DNA of 64,000 nucleotides from Porodaedalea pini (GCA_002794775.1 NBAY01000034.1:372001-436000); one strand, 5' to 3'; positions 13,950 to 28,698 are shown, numbered from the stretch's first letter. The notes: generated from the sequence alone by a model not told the origin. A program made the numbers and translations.

Positions 13950-15467
13950 ATGTTCCACTTCAAGACCCTCCTCGCCTTTGTCTTTTTCGCGTCCGCCGTC
14001 TCTGCGGCCCCGCTCCAGAAGCGCATTTCGCAGACCATCGCGGATTCTACCGCTGACTGGGAGACAGCTTGTGTATGCCCTTTCCATCTTGCATTGAAAG
14101 CCGCACAGAATTGACGGATCACCTCCATCTAGACTGCTGCGGGTGGCGGAGACCAATGCAACCCGATTTCTCAAACAGCGTTTACGAGTTTGCTCGCTGC
14201 CGGAGGAAACTGCGACCAGCAGAACGCTGCGGACAGCATGATCGATCTCGCAAAGCAGCTGAACAATAACGCAGACATGATCCGCCTGGCGCAGATCTTT
14301 GTACAGCAGCCGCGCAATGCTGTAAGTACATGCCCCCCCCCCCCCCCTCTTTCGTTCAAGGCAATTCGCTCAAAAGTAATCCTGCTCTTCTCTTTTATCA
14401 TCAGCCGGACAGCCTGCAAGTCCCTTACTGCCAGACCGCACCTAAGAACGCGGAGCTGAACGGGTTCTTCCACTGCCAATTTGCAGGCTCAGACTTCACA
14501 AAGTTCAGCGGCGACCAGACGGGAAACCTCCCGCTCGGCTTAAGCGCGGTGAGCCCACCTGGCTCATGCCCTGCGAAGACGGATGGCCCCGTTCCAGATG
14601 GTGTCCAGCTCAACACGCTCGTCCAGAGCCCTGGTACCCCTGAGGGTGGTGATGCGTGAGTTGCAGCAATTTAAGAGTCTATGAATCATTTATCTGATCG
14701 TAATCTTTCTCCTTCTCTCTATAAGCGCTTCTGGCGTGGCTTCAGCAGACGCTACTGCGACAAGCGCTGGGATTGACGCGAGCGCGACTGACTCTGTCGC
14801 TAATGCCACTGCAACTGATTCTGCCGTTGGCGCTAGTGCAACTGACTCTGCCACTGATGCTACTGCGACGGACGCCTCAGCTAGCGTCGCCGTGACTGCC
14901 GCTGGAGACAAAGGTGCGTCTGGGGCAGCCATCAACCCCACCGCATGCCCGACTAAGGTAGCTGCAGGTGCATCATCAGTCGCTGCTAGAGACGTGACTT
15001 CCGCTGCTCCAGCTGCTGCATCCTCTCCCGCTGCTGCCGCCGCCCCGGCAGATGCGAAGCCCTTCACTCTCCGTACGTCTCCTACCTAGCATCAGATTAT
15101 AAGTTTAATCATTAGTTATATCTCTACCCACTAGAGAATGGACTCGACGCTCAGAAGGGTAATGCTGCCGCTGCAACGCTAAGCGCAGGCTCTGCGTGCA
15201 CGGATGGCGAGACCGTGTGTGCAGGCACGCAAGTCGGACAGTGCGTCGGCGGCAAGCTCGTAACCACGGCTTGCTCAGGCGGCACTCAGTGCTTCGTTCT
15301 CCCGCTCGTCAACAAGGCTGGCACCGTGAGTCTTCACTTTCCACGTTGCAACTCGGAGAAAGTATTGATCATGATGTAATTTGTAGTCTGCTGCTTGCAC
15401 GACTGAGGACGACGCGTCGTCGCGTATTGCGGCTACCGGTGCGACTGGTGGCATCACCGGCGCATAA
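13950..15467 (+). CDS. Secreted protein with C-terminal CBM19-like (chitin-binding) domain
   Basis: 393-residue protein in six exons: 13950-14072, 14133-14321, 14405-14655, 14726-15072, 15135-15325 and 15387-15467. It begins with a classical signal peptide (MFHFKTLLAFVFFASAVSAAP), followed by a KR dibasic site. Next is a globular, Cys-containing N-terminal region (NCDQQNAADSMIDLAKQLN; FFHCQFAG). A long Ala/Thr/Ser-rich, probably O-glycosylated linker covers about residues 190-310. The C-terminal Cys-rich module (CTDGETVCAGTQVGQCVGGK, then TACSGGTQCF) resembles carbohydrate-binding module 19 of fungal chitinases. Role inferred: cell-wall or chitin-associated secreted protein. No catalytic domain is visible. 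Intron 2 contains a run of about 15 C. Confidence 0.85.
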
Positions 15468-16267
15468 GAGATTCAGGCAACGACATGAAGATTGTCAGAG
15501 GATGAGACGAGCGTCGAGATGTGTGAGAGCAATTTGTATATATCCTTATTTTTGCATTATGTATTCGTTCCTTTTCGTAGAAAATGTCATGAAGCTTCGA
15601 TTCTCAGACTATATAGTTACTCTTTGCAAACTGAGCAAGTTCGCTCTGCATGCTTCAATGACAGGTTTGGTAAATGAAAATATATACTCGGAAATGCAAT
15701 GACAAGACAAGAATTATATACTTGGTTGGAAGTTCGAAAGCAAAGTCGACGACAGCTGACTACAATCCGAGCACATCTAGATAGGTATTTTTACTTCGCG
15801 CAAAAGAAAAAAAGACAGCAAACGGGACAAAGCAACACGCCGGCCCCACAACTAACACCGTTAAACCAAATCAGCAAGTGCCAGCCAAAGTCACCACAAC
15901 ACAGATCCTGGCTTCAAGCCTAGCACATTCGTGAGGGCCTCCCACAACCGCCCAACGACAAGCAGAGAAAAAAGGGTGAGATAAACGTGAGCAAATGAAT
16001 GACGATGAGATGCAAAAGAGCGTTCGTTCGCGAGTCGTGATTCGTCACCGAGCGCGATAAGTTGGATATTATGATACAGATGCAGCCGCCCCCCGAGCGC
16101 GATACACATGGTTCCGGAATAAATAACTTGAATATTTGGCGGTGATGTGGCCGCTTTTGACTGACTTTATCCACCGCCTCGGGTCTTCTCCCTTTCATCG
16201 TCGGCCAGAAATAAGTTACGTAGCAAAGGATGAAGAAAGGGTCGGTCAACTTCTAGAAAGCCTCATT
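15468..16267. other. Convergent intergenic region
   Basis: Lies between the 3' ends of the CBM19-like gene (+) and the xylulokinase-like gene (-). AT-rich with A-runs; it probably holds both 3' UTRs. No gene seen. Confidence 0.4.
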
Positions 16268-19025
16268 TCATACGAGGGACTTGATGAGCAGGCCTTCAAG
16301 GCGCACAAACTCGGGCACGATCGACGCGTACGCCATGAACGCGTCCATGTCCGGCTCCGCGACCTTCGTCCATCCGAGCTGTGACTCCGCGTCTGCCGTC
16401 GGTAGCGCGCCTACAGGCGTGAGAGGCGTGATTCCGCTGCCTGGCGCACCGCCTGCACTTGGGTCCGTTGGCGTAAGCGCACCGACACCCGTCGGTGACG
16501 CCCCCGAGCCCGGGGCGCCGTACGAGGTTACGTCTGGTGAGGTAAGCGCAGTGAACGCACTTCCGCCTGCGCTCACAGAGGAAGAGGCGGAGAGTGCGGA
16601 TGCGTTGGTCGCGAACGAGGACCCGGTCGCTGTGCGTACGCGAGGAGGCGGCGTCGATGATGGCATGATGGAGGTAGATGCGAGTGGGTCGTAGCTCGAA
16701 CTATAACCGCTGCCGGTGGTACCGGCGCTGGCACCCGGCGCACCGTATGTCTCTTCCTCTTCTTCGTCTTCCTCGACTAGTACATCTGCACCGAGCCCTG
16801 CACTCCGTTGGTGCTTGAGGTATGGTGCGGGCGAATGAGCTCCCGAGCCTGAGCCGGCGGTGCCTTGCTTCGCGCGTAGGCCGACGGTCACATTCCAGCG
16901 GCGCGCGAGCAGCCGTCGTACTTCGTCCTCGTACGCAACAACCGCCCCACCAGCCGATCGTTCACGGCTCCACGCCCAGCGCGCGACGTACGCGCCTCCT
17001 AGGGCTGCACGGGACGGATAGCCCGGAGCAGGTGCATTGCGGTGAGCCGCCGCGAACTGCGCAGACGGGCCTCCTGCTGTACCGCTACCAGGTCCCGCGG
17101 GTGCAACAGCGTGTGCAGAATCAAGTTGAGTCTGGGGTATAAAGATAGGCGCGTTAAACACGTCGCCGAGGAGATTGACGACAGAGGGGAAGTTAGCGGC
17201 CGCGCCGGTCGCGATGAGGCGGCGCGGGAGGGGAGTTGGCGAGTACGGGTCGAACGCAAGGCTCGGGCCCGCGATCACGACAGTCTGCGTCTGCGCCTGA
17301 GGTGTTGAGGTGCCGCGGCTGTAGAGGCTGGAGGCGCGCATGCGCGCGTAGCGGATGCGGAAGGAGAGGATCTGAGATTCGAGCAGGCAGCGCGGGTTCG
17401 CACGTAGGTCACGGAACTCGCTCGTCTTGATTCCGGTCTCAAAACGAAAGATGCCCTTGACGTGCGAGAAGGGGAAGGCCTCCGCTTGGAGGTGCCAGAA
17501 GCTGAAGAGCTTGTCGTCGAGACTGTACAAAACAAAAATAAATAAATAAAATTTGAGGATCTCCCGCAATCGATAGATACTTACCCGATGGAGCCGCCTG
17601 GGGGCACGATGGCTACGAGCCTGTCGAATGCACTCCAGCTCTTCGTGTACATGTCGCGAACGAGCGCGCGGGGCACGTCTCCGTTTCTGTTACGTGTTCA
17701 GATTCAAGAATTCGAAAGTAGCCGAGAGAAAACGCACCTGCTCATGAGCATCGAGATGTACCGCCGTTTCTCGGTCGGCTCCTGCGCGGGGTGGGGGACG
17801 ATGGCATATAGACGGTTGGGAATGTATTGAGGAGCGGGAGTCAGCATGACGTCCATCGGTCCAAAGGAGAGGATGGTGTCGGTTGGGGATGGACAGAGTG
17901 AGAGGTAGGTCGTCAGGTAGTCAGAAGTGAAGGGTAGCAGGATAGTTTCTGCAAGTCGTCAGTCATGAGCGTAGTATACAAAGGTAAAATTGACACACCT
18001 GGACTGAAGCCAAATCGCTCGACATAGTAAGGAGAAATATTTCCAATCTTCCGTCCGCCACCATGCACATCCACCTCTCCAAGCATCATCTTAAGTCTCC
18101 CCGCGTGCTCAAACGCCGCCGACCCCGCAACGATCTCAAGCACCGCATCGTCCCACGCGCGCGCAGGGTGGCTCCACATGCCCGTCGCGCACGCCTCGCT
18201 CTCAGCCGTGGGCGCCCATCCGCCGAGCAGCAGACTACACAGCAGCGTGCTCGCGAGCGACAGGCGACCCGTGCGGCGCCACACCTCGGGCTGGGTCTCG
18301 CGCATGCGCAACGCGTGCGCGGCAACGAGAGACGCGTGTGCAGGCGTTCCGAGGCGCGCGGCAGTCGCGTCCGGCCCGCCGAGCGCGTGCTCGAGCGCAA
18401 GCGCCTGCGGCAGCGTGGACGTGTCCTGCGCGACGGGCGTGTTTGGCAATGAGAACGGGTTGCCGGTGCTGAAGAGGTGGTCATGGATCGTCCGATTCGG
18501 ATCTGTGAACCGCAGCAGCGGCGCAGGCATCGAGCTCTTCCACCATACGCATGCAAGCTATATAGAATTCAAAGAAAAAAAGTAAGTCACTCGACAATTT
18601 TTGCCGTAGAATGGCCGCGCGTGCGACGCACCTGCGCTGAGCCGCCGATGGATTTTATCTTCGACAGGTCAAAGTTGCGCTGCAATTTCTGCAGGAGGAG
18701 GTCTGCGCCGAAGGCGTCAGCGAGCTGTGTATAAACGCCCTTTGCCAACGATCTAACGCACCAAGCGCCTGAATCCACATCTCGACTGGCGTCGTGTACG
18801 CTTCCCCGGGCGTCGTAAAAATACCACCATGAGTCCTGGGCACCCGTCAACACCCTCGTCAACTCATAAAGGTATAAAAACGCACTGAAAGTCGGTGAGC
18901 TCAGAATCAAAGTCGACGACCTCGACGCCGACGAGGTCGAGCTGCTCGTCAACAACGGCTGCGCGGAGCTGGTCGGTAGCGAGCTCGAGGCCGAGAAAGT
19001 GGGCGATCGGCGACCTCGATGACAT
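16268..19025 (-). CDS. Xylulokinase-like FGGY-family protein with altered signature motifs
   Basis: 803 residues in seven exons (minus): 19025-18886, 18835-18762, 18702-18632, 18557-17999, 17948-17738, 17686-17585 and 17522-16268. It aligns along its length with eukaryotic D-xylulose kinases: FLGLELATDQLRAAVVD, GGIFTTPGEAYTTPVEMW, LSKIKSIGGSAQ, IGNISPYYVERFGFSPG, KRRYISMLMSRNGDVPRALVRDMYTKSWSAFD (quoted in parts) and a C-terminal AYASIVPEFVRLEG. Family signatures are changed. QQHGS after GSA is QLAC; FTGDN is FTSDY; SLGTSDT is SFGPMDV; SDGSG is SEACA. A Ser/Gly/Ala-rich insertion of more than 100 residues with an acidic EEDEEEEE run precedes the C terminus (usual length is about 530-620). A true xylulokinase phosphorylates D-xylulose for the pentose phosphate pathway. 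Activity here is doubtful. Confidence 0.82.
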
Positions 19026-19839
19026 CTCACAGACGTGTCGGGACGTCGTTGCTGCTGCGTCACTGTCGTCGTGTCGTCGTCGTCGTCGTCGTCCGGCGTC
19101 TACTAAAATTCGGATATTTTTGGCCTTTTTTTCTTTCTGAGAAAAAATTGGTTCCGTTTCCCAAGGTCTCTTTGAATCTGATTACGTGTCGAACGCTATC
19201 GGCGTTGGCCTCGGACCTCCGCGCATGGACCTGTCTGCGGTGGACGCTGACGACGGACAGCGTCAACAATGCGCTCGACGTCGGCGGCAGCGTCGGGCTG
19301 ACGGGACTGTAAAATAACAATCAGGGTTGTGTCTTGTCTACATTCTCTAACTTTTTCCATTTTATTCCCTTAATTGCTCCCGGCTGTCGATCTCAAGCGC
19401 AATTTTAGCCATGTCTTTCTACTTTTGCCAGTACTACATACTCTTCTGAGTCTTCACGTTCAGGACGGACTGACATTTCGGACTCGACTAGAGGGGCATG
19501 CATCATTAGCTGCATTCAAAGTATTGTGCTAACACCGGATAGATGTGCGTAACAAGCATAATAAAACAGTAATAGACAAGAAAATCTGGAGAATAAATAT
19601 TCATCAGTCTGCCGGAGGAATGCCCGTTAGGCAAGGGGGTATCGTAAAGCTAACCGCGGATAAAAACAGAAGTGAATATGATGGCGGTAGTAAGTCCAAG
19701 ACAGTGCGAATGCCGCGTGAAAAACTGAAGCAAGGAAAAGTATGGGTTGACGTCCGAACAGGACGAACATGCCGAAGAGATCGAGTACCTAACCGCAGAC
19801 TCGAACCGCATATATCGGCCACTGCCCACCGGCGCCAAA
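19026..19839. other. Intergenic, promoter side of the xylulokinase-like gene
   Basis: Contains a GTC/CGT trinucleotide run (19066-19095) immediately upstream of the xylulokinase-like ATG, and otherwise AT-rich sequence. No gene seen. Confidence 0.4.
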
Positions 19840-20636
19840 CTAGTTGAATCCTATCTGGTCGACGCCCTCTGCGCACAGCCCGCAGCTGATGCACTCGAGG
19901 CAAGCTGTACGAATCAGATTCAAAATCAAATCAGCATCCGTTCTGTTATGAAGGTGGGAATGCCAAGCAATGGCAGTTACAAATACGGAGATGGAGATAC
20001 AGAAGCAGATGGAAGAGAATGAATGGAAGAAAAGGGGGAGATGCTTACCGAGACCACCGCAGCACGCGCAGAGGTAGCACGGGCAACAGCATGGGTTTTC
20101 GAACGCGCCTCTGCAGCACCACGCAGCAAGCATGACGCCGAGTACGAGGCAGACAAACAAGCCCACAAGGACCACAATGAGATATACTACCGAGTTCAAT
20201 TTAAAATAAAAAACACTTCGTGAGCCTCAAACGGAGAAGAAAAAGAAACGAAAAGCGTACGTTTGTTCCTGACGAATACACCCTGGTCGTTCCCGTTCGT
20301 CGTTGTTTGGCGTCTCCCAAGCGCAGTTTCTGCACCATCCGATACAAGGCCCATCATGCTTTCCCAACCACATGAATACACGAAGCTCGCCACCACGAGC
20401 AGCACAAGTATGCCCGCGCCTATAGCAGCGAAGTGGCACAAACGCCGTCGGCGCTGCGCGTGGCACGCGCTGTGTGACCTCCCGCATTGGCTTTGGCTTT
20501 CGCATTCGCCTTGGTTCTGGCAGTGATCATGATTGTGCTCTTTCGACGGAGAGTACTGAGACTGGATGTCCATCGCGTCCTGTGGGAGCGGTTGGTACGT
20601 CGCGTGCGTGGCGTTCTTGAAGGACATGGACGGCAT
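19840..20636 (-). CDS. Small cysteine-rich two-TM membrane protein, unknown function
   Basis: 192 residues in three exons (minus): 20636-20261, 20186-20049 and 19904-19840. The first intron is 74 nt and the last 144 nt, the latter longer than its neighbours. The N-terminal part is polar with a His/Cys/Gln-rich stretch. The first membrane segment is FAAIGAGILVLLVVASFVYS. The second, YLIVVLVGLFVCLVLGVMLA, is followed at once by a dense Cys cluster (WCCRGAFENPCCCPCYLCACC) and a Cys-containing C terminus (ACLECISCGLC). Paired hydrophobic segments and juxtamembrane cysteines suggest palmitoylation or metal binding at a membrane. I do not recognise the family. The start is the first ATG in frame, since an in-frame TTG further upstream is not a start. 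Confidence 0.75.
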
Positions 20637-21125
20637 CGTATAGCTCAAAGTTATTCTGCTTCAGTTATGAAAGTAATGTAGCGAGCTCAAAGGACAATGT
20701 CAGGAATAATAGAACGAGCCGCGAATGAGGACCGGACATAACAAGAACTAAATACAAAATCAATATTCTGTGCTAACGCGCAGCTGGTTATGTAACGCCA
20801 CCGCCTTGCTGTGCTGCGCAGTAACCGTGTGCGTGCACACGACTGACACGAGCGTGCGGCCGCAACGGGAAGGTTCCACAGCCTCACCACTTCGGTAATC
20901 TTGGGATAACTGAAGCCTTTTCTTCACATATCGATTTCGTATATTTCAGACGTAGTTTGGTATTTTACATGTGCATGTTATGATGTTATGAATTGGAATC
21001 CGTGAAAGCAAATTGAAGGGGAAATAAACAACACGTTCTTTCACATGTTCACATTCAGTACATTTACACTGCAGACAGAAACAGAATAGGATAGCTTAGC
21101 TTATAGTATTCACTGCAAGCAAAAA
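20637..21125. other. Intergenic, no gene seen
   Basis: AT-rich spacer between two minus-strand genes. It should contain the promoter of the two-TM protein gene and the 3' UTR of the lectin gene. Confidence 0.4.
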
Positions 21126-21687
21126 CTACGCACCGCTCTCGAAGCGCCAGAGCTGGTTCTGGCCATCCGTGCAGCTCCAAAGCTGGATCACCGTTCCAGG
21201 CTGTCCGAATCAACAACGGCTGTCACCATTCCACCCAGTAAGGTAAGATCAACTAGACGCACCGTAGCGTTTCCATGGTCCGCGAGGTCAAAGTTGAATC
21301 CGGTGCCGGGGAAGAACACGCGCCAGACACTCTGGTCGGTGCTTTCACGGCGGATCGCCCACTTCGTCGGCGACGAGCTCGCGACGAGGCGCTCATAGTC
21401 GGCGGGAGTGCCCTCGATCGCGAGGTAGAGGTTCGTCGCTTTGCAGTAGATCGTCTGGTTCTCGTCGCCGTCTGGCTCGCTTACGGTCCACTGCAAGAAA
21501 GAGGAGTCAGCATGAGATGGAAAGGGAGGGAGACAAAAAAAATGAAGAAGTGGTGTACCTGTTGATTGCCCCCGTCGTGGAAGCTGAAGCCGATGATCGT
21601 GCGGTTGTCGCCACCAGAGAGGTCGAGCGCAGTGCCGGCCTTGACATTGACGATCTTGTACGTTCCCGGAGCGATAGCTTGAGACAT
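21126..21687 (-). CDS. Ricin B-type (beta-trefoil) lectin, cytoplasmic mushroom type
   Basis: 143-residue protein in three exons (minus): 21687-21559, 21490-21263 and 21200-21126. It has a beta-trefoil pattern: GTYKIVNVKAGTALDLSGGDN, then NQQWTVSEPDGDENQTIYCKA (joined over intron 1; quoted in parts), WAIRRESTDQSVWRVFF, and a terminal VIQLWSCTDGQNQLWRFESG with the QxW-type motif. There is no signal peptide and no second domain, as in small fruiting-body lectins. These usually bind glycans and are thought to act in defence or storage. No enzymatic (A-chain) part is present. Confidence 0.88.
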
Positions 21688-23084
21688 GTCGGTTGCTTTG
21701 CCAGTCAGAGGAAAAGGTAGAAGGGTTTATGGGGAGGAAAGTAGGGTTCCTTGATTTGACAGGAAGTGGGCGACAAGCTTTATAGGAGAACTTTACGTAG
21801 TATCCACAGACAAAGAGATGAGCGATACGGTACGCGCCATCGATCGCTTTAGCTGGAGCCTCGTTCGCGGTCTTCTGGTGCATCCCGTGCACGCCCCCAA
21901 CGTCTTCTGCACGTCATCACTAGCATATTCGCTCGGCTGATGTGAAGTATAAAAATCACGAATGAGGGGTAGATTGGCATCCGCGAGCCGGAGATGGAGT
22001 GGAATCGGACATGCGTTGACGACAACGTTTCTTGGCGAGAGTGCATTTGGTTTGGTGTACTACGTATTGTGCCTAGATCAGTTGTTCCAAATCTCCACTC
22101 TCCACTCTTGACGGGTGAGCCACAGAAAACCATAAGAGAGCCCAGTAGTTTCCATCGATTCAGAGTCCCAACCACAACCGTAAAATGAAAAGGCCTTGTC
22201 ACGGTGATGTTCACCGCTTCGTCTCGGTTCGTCGGTACTTTAACCTTGGAGCGTCGTTATTTCGTCAGGTGAAGACGAGTACTAGTGAACTGTACTCCAA
22301 GAACACGTTCTTAAGACACCGCGAGAACATTTACGAACTTGTGAAGATGGGGTACGAAGGGTTAGCTGCGAGCTAAGTGACAGTCAAGTCCAGACCAGAC
22401 GCGTGATGAGGTTGTTCTCACGCCACCGACGCGTGCTCTTACAATGTCCAGATGAGGCAGCGCAGAGCGCCGCGGCCTTTCCGTTTTTGTTCTCGAGCTT
22501 TTACTCCCCGTACTGCGCACATCCTCCTCCGAGTCAGGCTTTCCAGCATGAACCTCGGCTTGATAAAGCGCAGAAATGGTCTATACTGGAGATCAGATGC
22601 TTCCTGCAGCACTTTTTCGGCGTCGTGAGACAAATCTGAATGTCTCGAAGATAATACGACCGCGACAGTGCCTCGGTCTTACTATAGCTGCATTCATCCT
22701 TACCCTTGGAAGATACAGATCTCTGAAAGTCTCTGGTCTATCTCCTCGAGATGCTCAATTCACGCAATCGGATTTTGAATGATTGTTCTTCCTACTCTCT
22801 AATTCTCATGCGTGTCAGGGACTCCGATCTTCAACCAGTCGACCTTCTTTCACGAAAGGATCCTCAGCAAGCACCCAGCCGTAACTTTATTGTCTTTATC
22901 TATCTATTCATCTTGGCCGTCAGAGAGCCATTGTTGGACCTGCGCTCTTTTCTCTATTTTTCCTACGCGCTGCTGATTCGCCCTACATCATTTCATCGGC
23001 ACACATACACGGAAAACACCGACAGGAGCGTACGAGCTACACTTCTGAGCTCTTCAGTACTCAATTCAAGTGACTCTGAATGCA
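21688..23084. other. Intergenic, no gene seen
   Basis: 1.4 kb with several short unrelated ORFs, none with a recognisable motif. It holds the lectin promoter at its left and the 3' flank of SPE3-LYS9 copy 2 at its right. Confidence 0.4.
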
Positions 23085-25669
<2,585 letters not shown>

Positions 25670-26502
25670 ATTTTCTGTGTGCATCAATTCAGGCGAAAAT
25701 CAGCTTGGGACTTATTATTAAAGTTTTCAAACGTACTGACTAGATACCAGTGATTGGAGACATGTCGCGATCGCAGAATTCGAGTCATTCAGGATTTTTA
25801 TTACTATCTTATCTCTCTAGCATAGCCACGTGACCGCCTCGAGATTATTTTCGGCCTGACTGCGCGTCGGCAGGAAGGCTATATCTGGCGAATAGAGATT
25901 TCAAGTTAAGGTCGATTCAGGAACGAACATCTCGTGCTATCTAGTATCCTTCTCATATCAATGCTGCAATTGCATGCATGCAGGCTTTCATCTGTAACGT
26001 TTGAAATCTATGGATGATATCTGTGGCTCGTGTGCGTGCCGATTCCATTTTGGATTCACTTCCTTCCGCTCCCTTCAGAACGCATATGCATCCATGGAGC
26101 TTTGCAGTGCGAAAGTACGTGAACCGGCCAAACCAAGTACTACTGCTCTACTTTCGAGATTCCTCAGCCGAGTTCATCAATAGCATTATAAGCCAAAGGG
26201 GCATTCTGATCAGACAACAGATGCGTTGGCCGCTGCTGCATTGAAGTCTGCTGCTGGGTAGACTCGCTATCTGACGGCATTGTAATACCTAAACGGAAGT
26301 GCTGCATCGATTGCAGATCGTATACTGCGTATCTCTTTTTCTGTCATAATGAACAATGACGGGCACGCACATTCTCCACCTGCTAAGGTATAACTATATA
26401 TATTTTAGAATGCATATTCAGTGCACTCATTTCGGCACAGAAAAGATAATGAATAAAGTATCCCAAAGATTCTAAAGGATCAAGTAAGGGCAACTAACTG
26501 TG
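25670..26502. other. Intergenic: SPE3-LYS9 promoter side
   Basis: Upstream of the complete fusion gene and downstream of the methyltransferase stop. AT-rich; no gene or clear motif seen. Confidence 0.4.
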
Positions 26503-28698
26503 CTACCCAGAAGACATACTCATACTCGCCGTGCCCATCGAGCGCACCGACCCCGCAAATGACTCTGAATCTAAAATCATTTCGCCCGTTTCGGGATCTG
26601 GTCTCCATATCACAGGCACGACGCGCGGTCCAGGGTTCAGCGACGGTACAAGTGTTGTACCTAGTGTAGGGGCGCGTTCATCAGCCACAGGAACGGGCAA
26701 GCTTGAATCTAAATTTGTCCTGGCATCTTCATCAAGGTCCATATTTTCGTCCACGGCTGGTGTATGTTCCTGCGAGAGTTCCTCAACTGAGTCAGACGAG
26801 GTTGCTGAGACTTTGCGTCGTGCCCAGCAATGGTGATAGCGGAGATACACATGTACATCTAGAGCATCCAGTTCTGTTCATGAAGTTGTTTGGTACAACG
26901 ATGACCAAAAACAGTAGTAATTTGATAAACGATAATGGCGTACCTCGGTGTGCACCATCTACCCAACGACTCACTTGTTCTGGTACATATCCGTTGGCAA
27001 GGAAAGTAGGGACGAGTGAGTGCGTAAATTCCTTTAGAAGAAGAAGAACGATTAAGCTAAATCAATTTGGTGTGGAGAATTTCAAAGATGATTGAATTGA
27101 GGAGCTTTCATACCTTAAGGTTTTGCCTCATGAGCGTTCCAAGCATCTCCTTGGTTCTTGTGTCTTCGGCATCTAACCCTTTTCAATTAATGTCAGGTCA
27201 TTCGTCAGGAAACGTCAACGAGCAGGTAAAAGCCCGAGCTCACCAGTCTCCCAAGGCCCGACTGGTATCCACTTCACATCATACTTCACGTCGCAAAGCA
27301 AATCACACTCCCGCATCCAACGCTCAAGCATTATACCCGCATCTACCTGGCTTCCGCGTGCTTTCATTGTATTATACGCCTCTAACGTCAAGTCCGAAAT
27401 TTGGGTACGCCATCAATTCAAGTTATACATTTGAACGAAAGTTCGTTCCCCGACGTACCGAAAAGAATACGAGCAAGCCAGGATTCTCCTGGACCACCGC
27501 TTCCTAGAGCAATCGCCTGTGGTTGCCTTGTTTCGTCCATGAGTTCAAAGTTGCCTTCGATGAAAATCACAACACCGCCTGGGGGGAAGGGAAAAGAAGA
27601 TAGTTATTAAAGTATTATTGTTAGACTGTGAATCAGAAGAGGCACTACCAGGTTTTAGACATTTTGCAGATTCGTTGATGAGCCACTTGAAATCCTTTAC
27701 CTGTAGAATAGGAAGCTTAAGGTCAAGTATTCAACATTACGTTAATAAATGGTGACGTACTCCATTAGCGACTGCTCGAGAATGCACGACATCAAACATT
27801 TCATGATAGTGCTCAAGGCCTAGAGTAAACTTCTCTTTCTGAGACGCTGCGAAGAGTCTGAGAAAGAAACGAGCTTCGTGACGGACTCACATCATCAAAT
27901 TCAAATCTATTTAAAGTTTCAGTAATCGTCTAGAACAAAGAACGTTCCTTTCACCTGCAATTGTCAGGCGGTGGCCTTCGCTTCACCATATCAGAAAGGA
28001 GGAAACAGACCTAGGAGGGAAGGCCCACCTCGAAGTACTTGGCGCTAGATCAACGCCGACGACCTAGGTAAAAGGTAAGATTTAAAAGCTCAGTCCTCAT
28101 CAGGTGGATTATCACACCCGCGCATGCGGAAAGTTTTGCGCCATGCTTGTCGCCCTGTTCTTTCAGTTTAATATAGCCAACCCGCAGAGAACAGAGATAT
28201 TCTAACCATATTCCACCGCCGCAACCTGTAAAGTCCGATAAGTTGTATAAAATGAGAAGTTGAGATCAAGAAGATTTGCACCAAGATCAAGAATAGTTTT
28301 GGACGCCCCTGAAGAAGGCGATAGAACTGTCTCTACTTCTTCGACTGCGATATACAGGCATCCGACGGACAGAAGGTGGACCAAGTGTTGCTTGTCACTG
28401 CGCAACATGATAAACTGCGAATCTTGATTCAATGATGAAACGTACAGGCGAGAATGTTCACTCTCGTCTAAGACAAGGTCAATCAGTGTCAATAGGATCA
28501 TAGAGCGGTGAGAAACCTATGTTTACCGGCAGGAAGAAGATAAAGCTCGTTCTGAGCATTGAGAATGCGGCCTCCGACTTCACGCAGCATGTTTCGGCCA
28601 TCTCTAGAAGAGCTGTAAGAGTATACAGATGGCGCAGGAGTTCCCTCGGTTGAGCATATAGCGTGAGTAGACGCGACATCACTCAGGCTAGCATCCAT
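26503..28698 (-). CDS. SAM-dependent methyltransferase (Agaricomycete TAM-like family)
   Basis: 460 residues in 14 exons (minus): 28698-28527, 28467-28282, 28225-28207, 28154-28118, 28063-28029, 27975-27955, 27906-27891, 27838-27761, 27700-27649, 27578-27459, 27381-27244, 27178-27114, 27031-26944 and 26858-26503; all join in frame. Motif I is ILDLGCGGGIWATSMAQNFP and post-I is VVGVDLAPS. Then come PPPDNCRFEFDD, LGLEHYHEMFDVVHSR, CLKPGGVVIFIEGNFEL, a substrate-side region ending YHHCWARRK, and a Ser/Glu-rich tail. The fold is the class I methyltransferase. The expanded mushroom family has unknown substrates and is often linked to secondary metabolism, but no such cluster is seen here. Exons of 16, 19 and 21 nt are unusually small. 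There is no signal peptide. Confidence 0.87.

Noticed and set aside
13950..15467. Idea that the secreted Ala/Thr-rich protein is a hydrophobin or mannoprotein
   Set aside because: The eight-cysteine hydrophobin spacing is absent; the C-terminal Cys module fits CBM19 better.
15196..15702. 168-codon ORF at the 3' end of the CBM19-like gene
   Set aside because: Out-of-frame reading of the last two exons and 3' UTR; the cysteine pattern and splice sites support the other frame.
21126..21687. Possible ribosome-inactivating toxin
   Set aside because: Only a beta-trefoil lectin domain is present; no A-chain or other toxic domain is encoded nearby.
26503..28698. Methyltransferase as part of a secondary-metabolite cluster
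   Set aside because: No synthase, P450, transporter or prenyltransferase occurs in the flanks.
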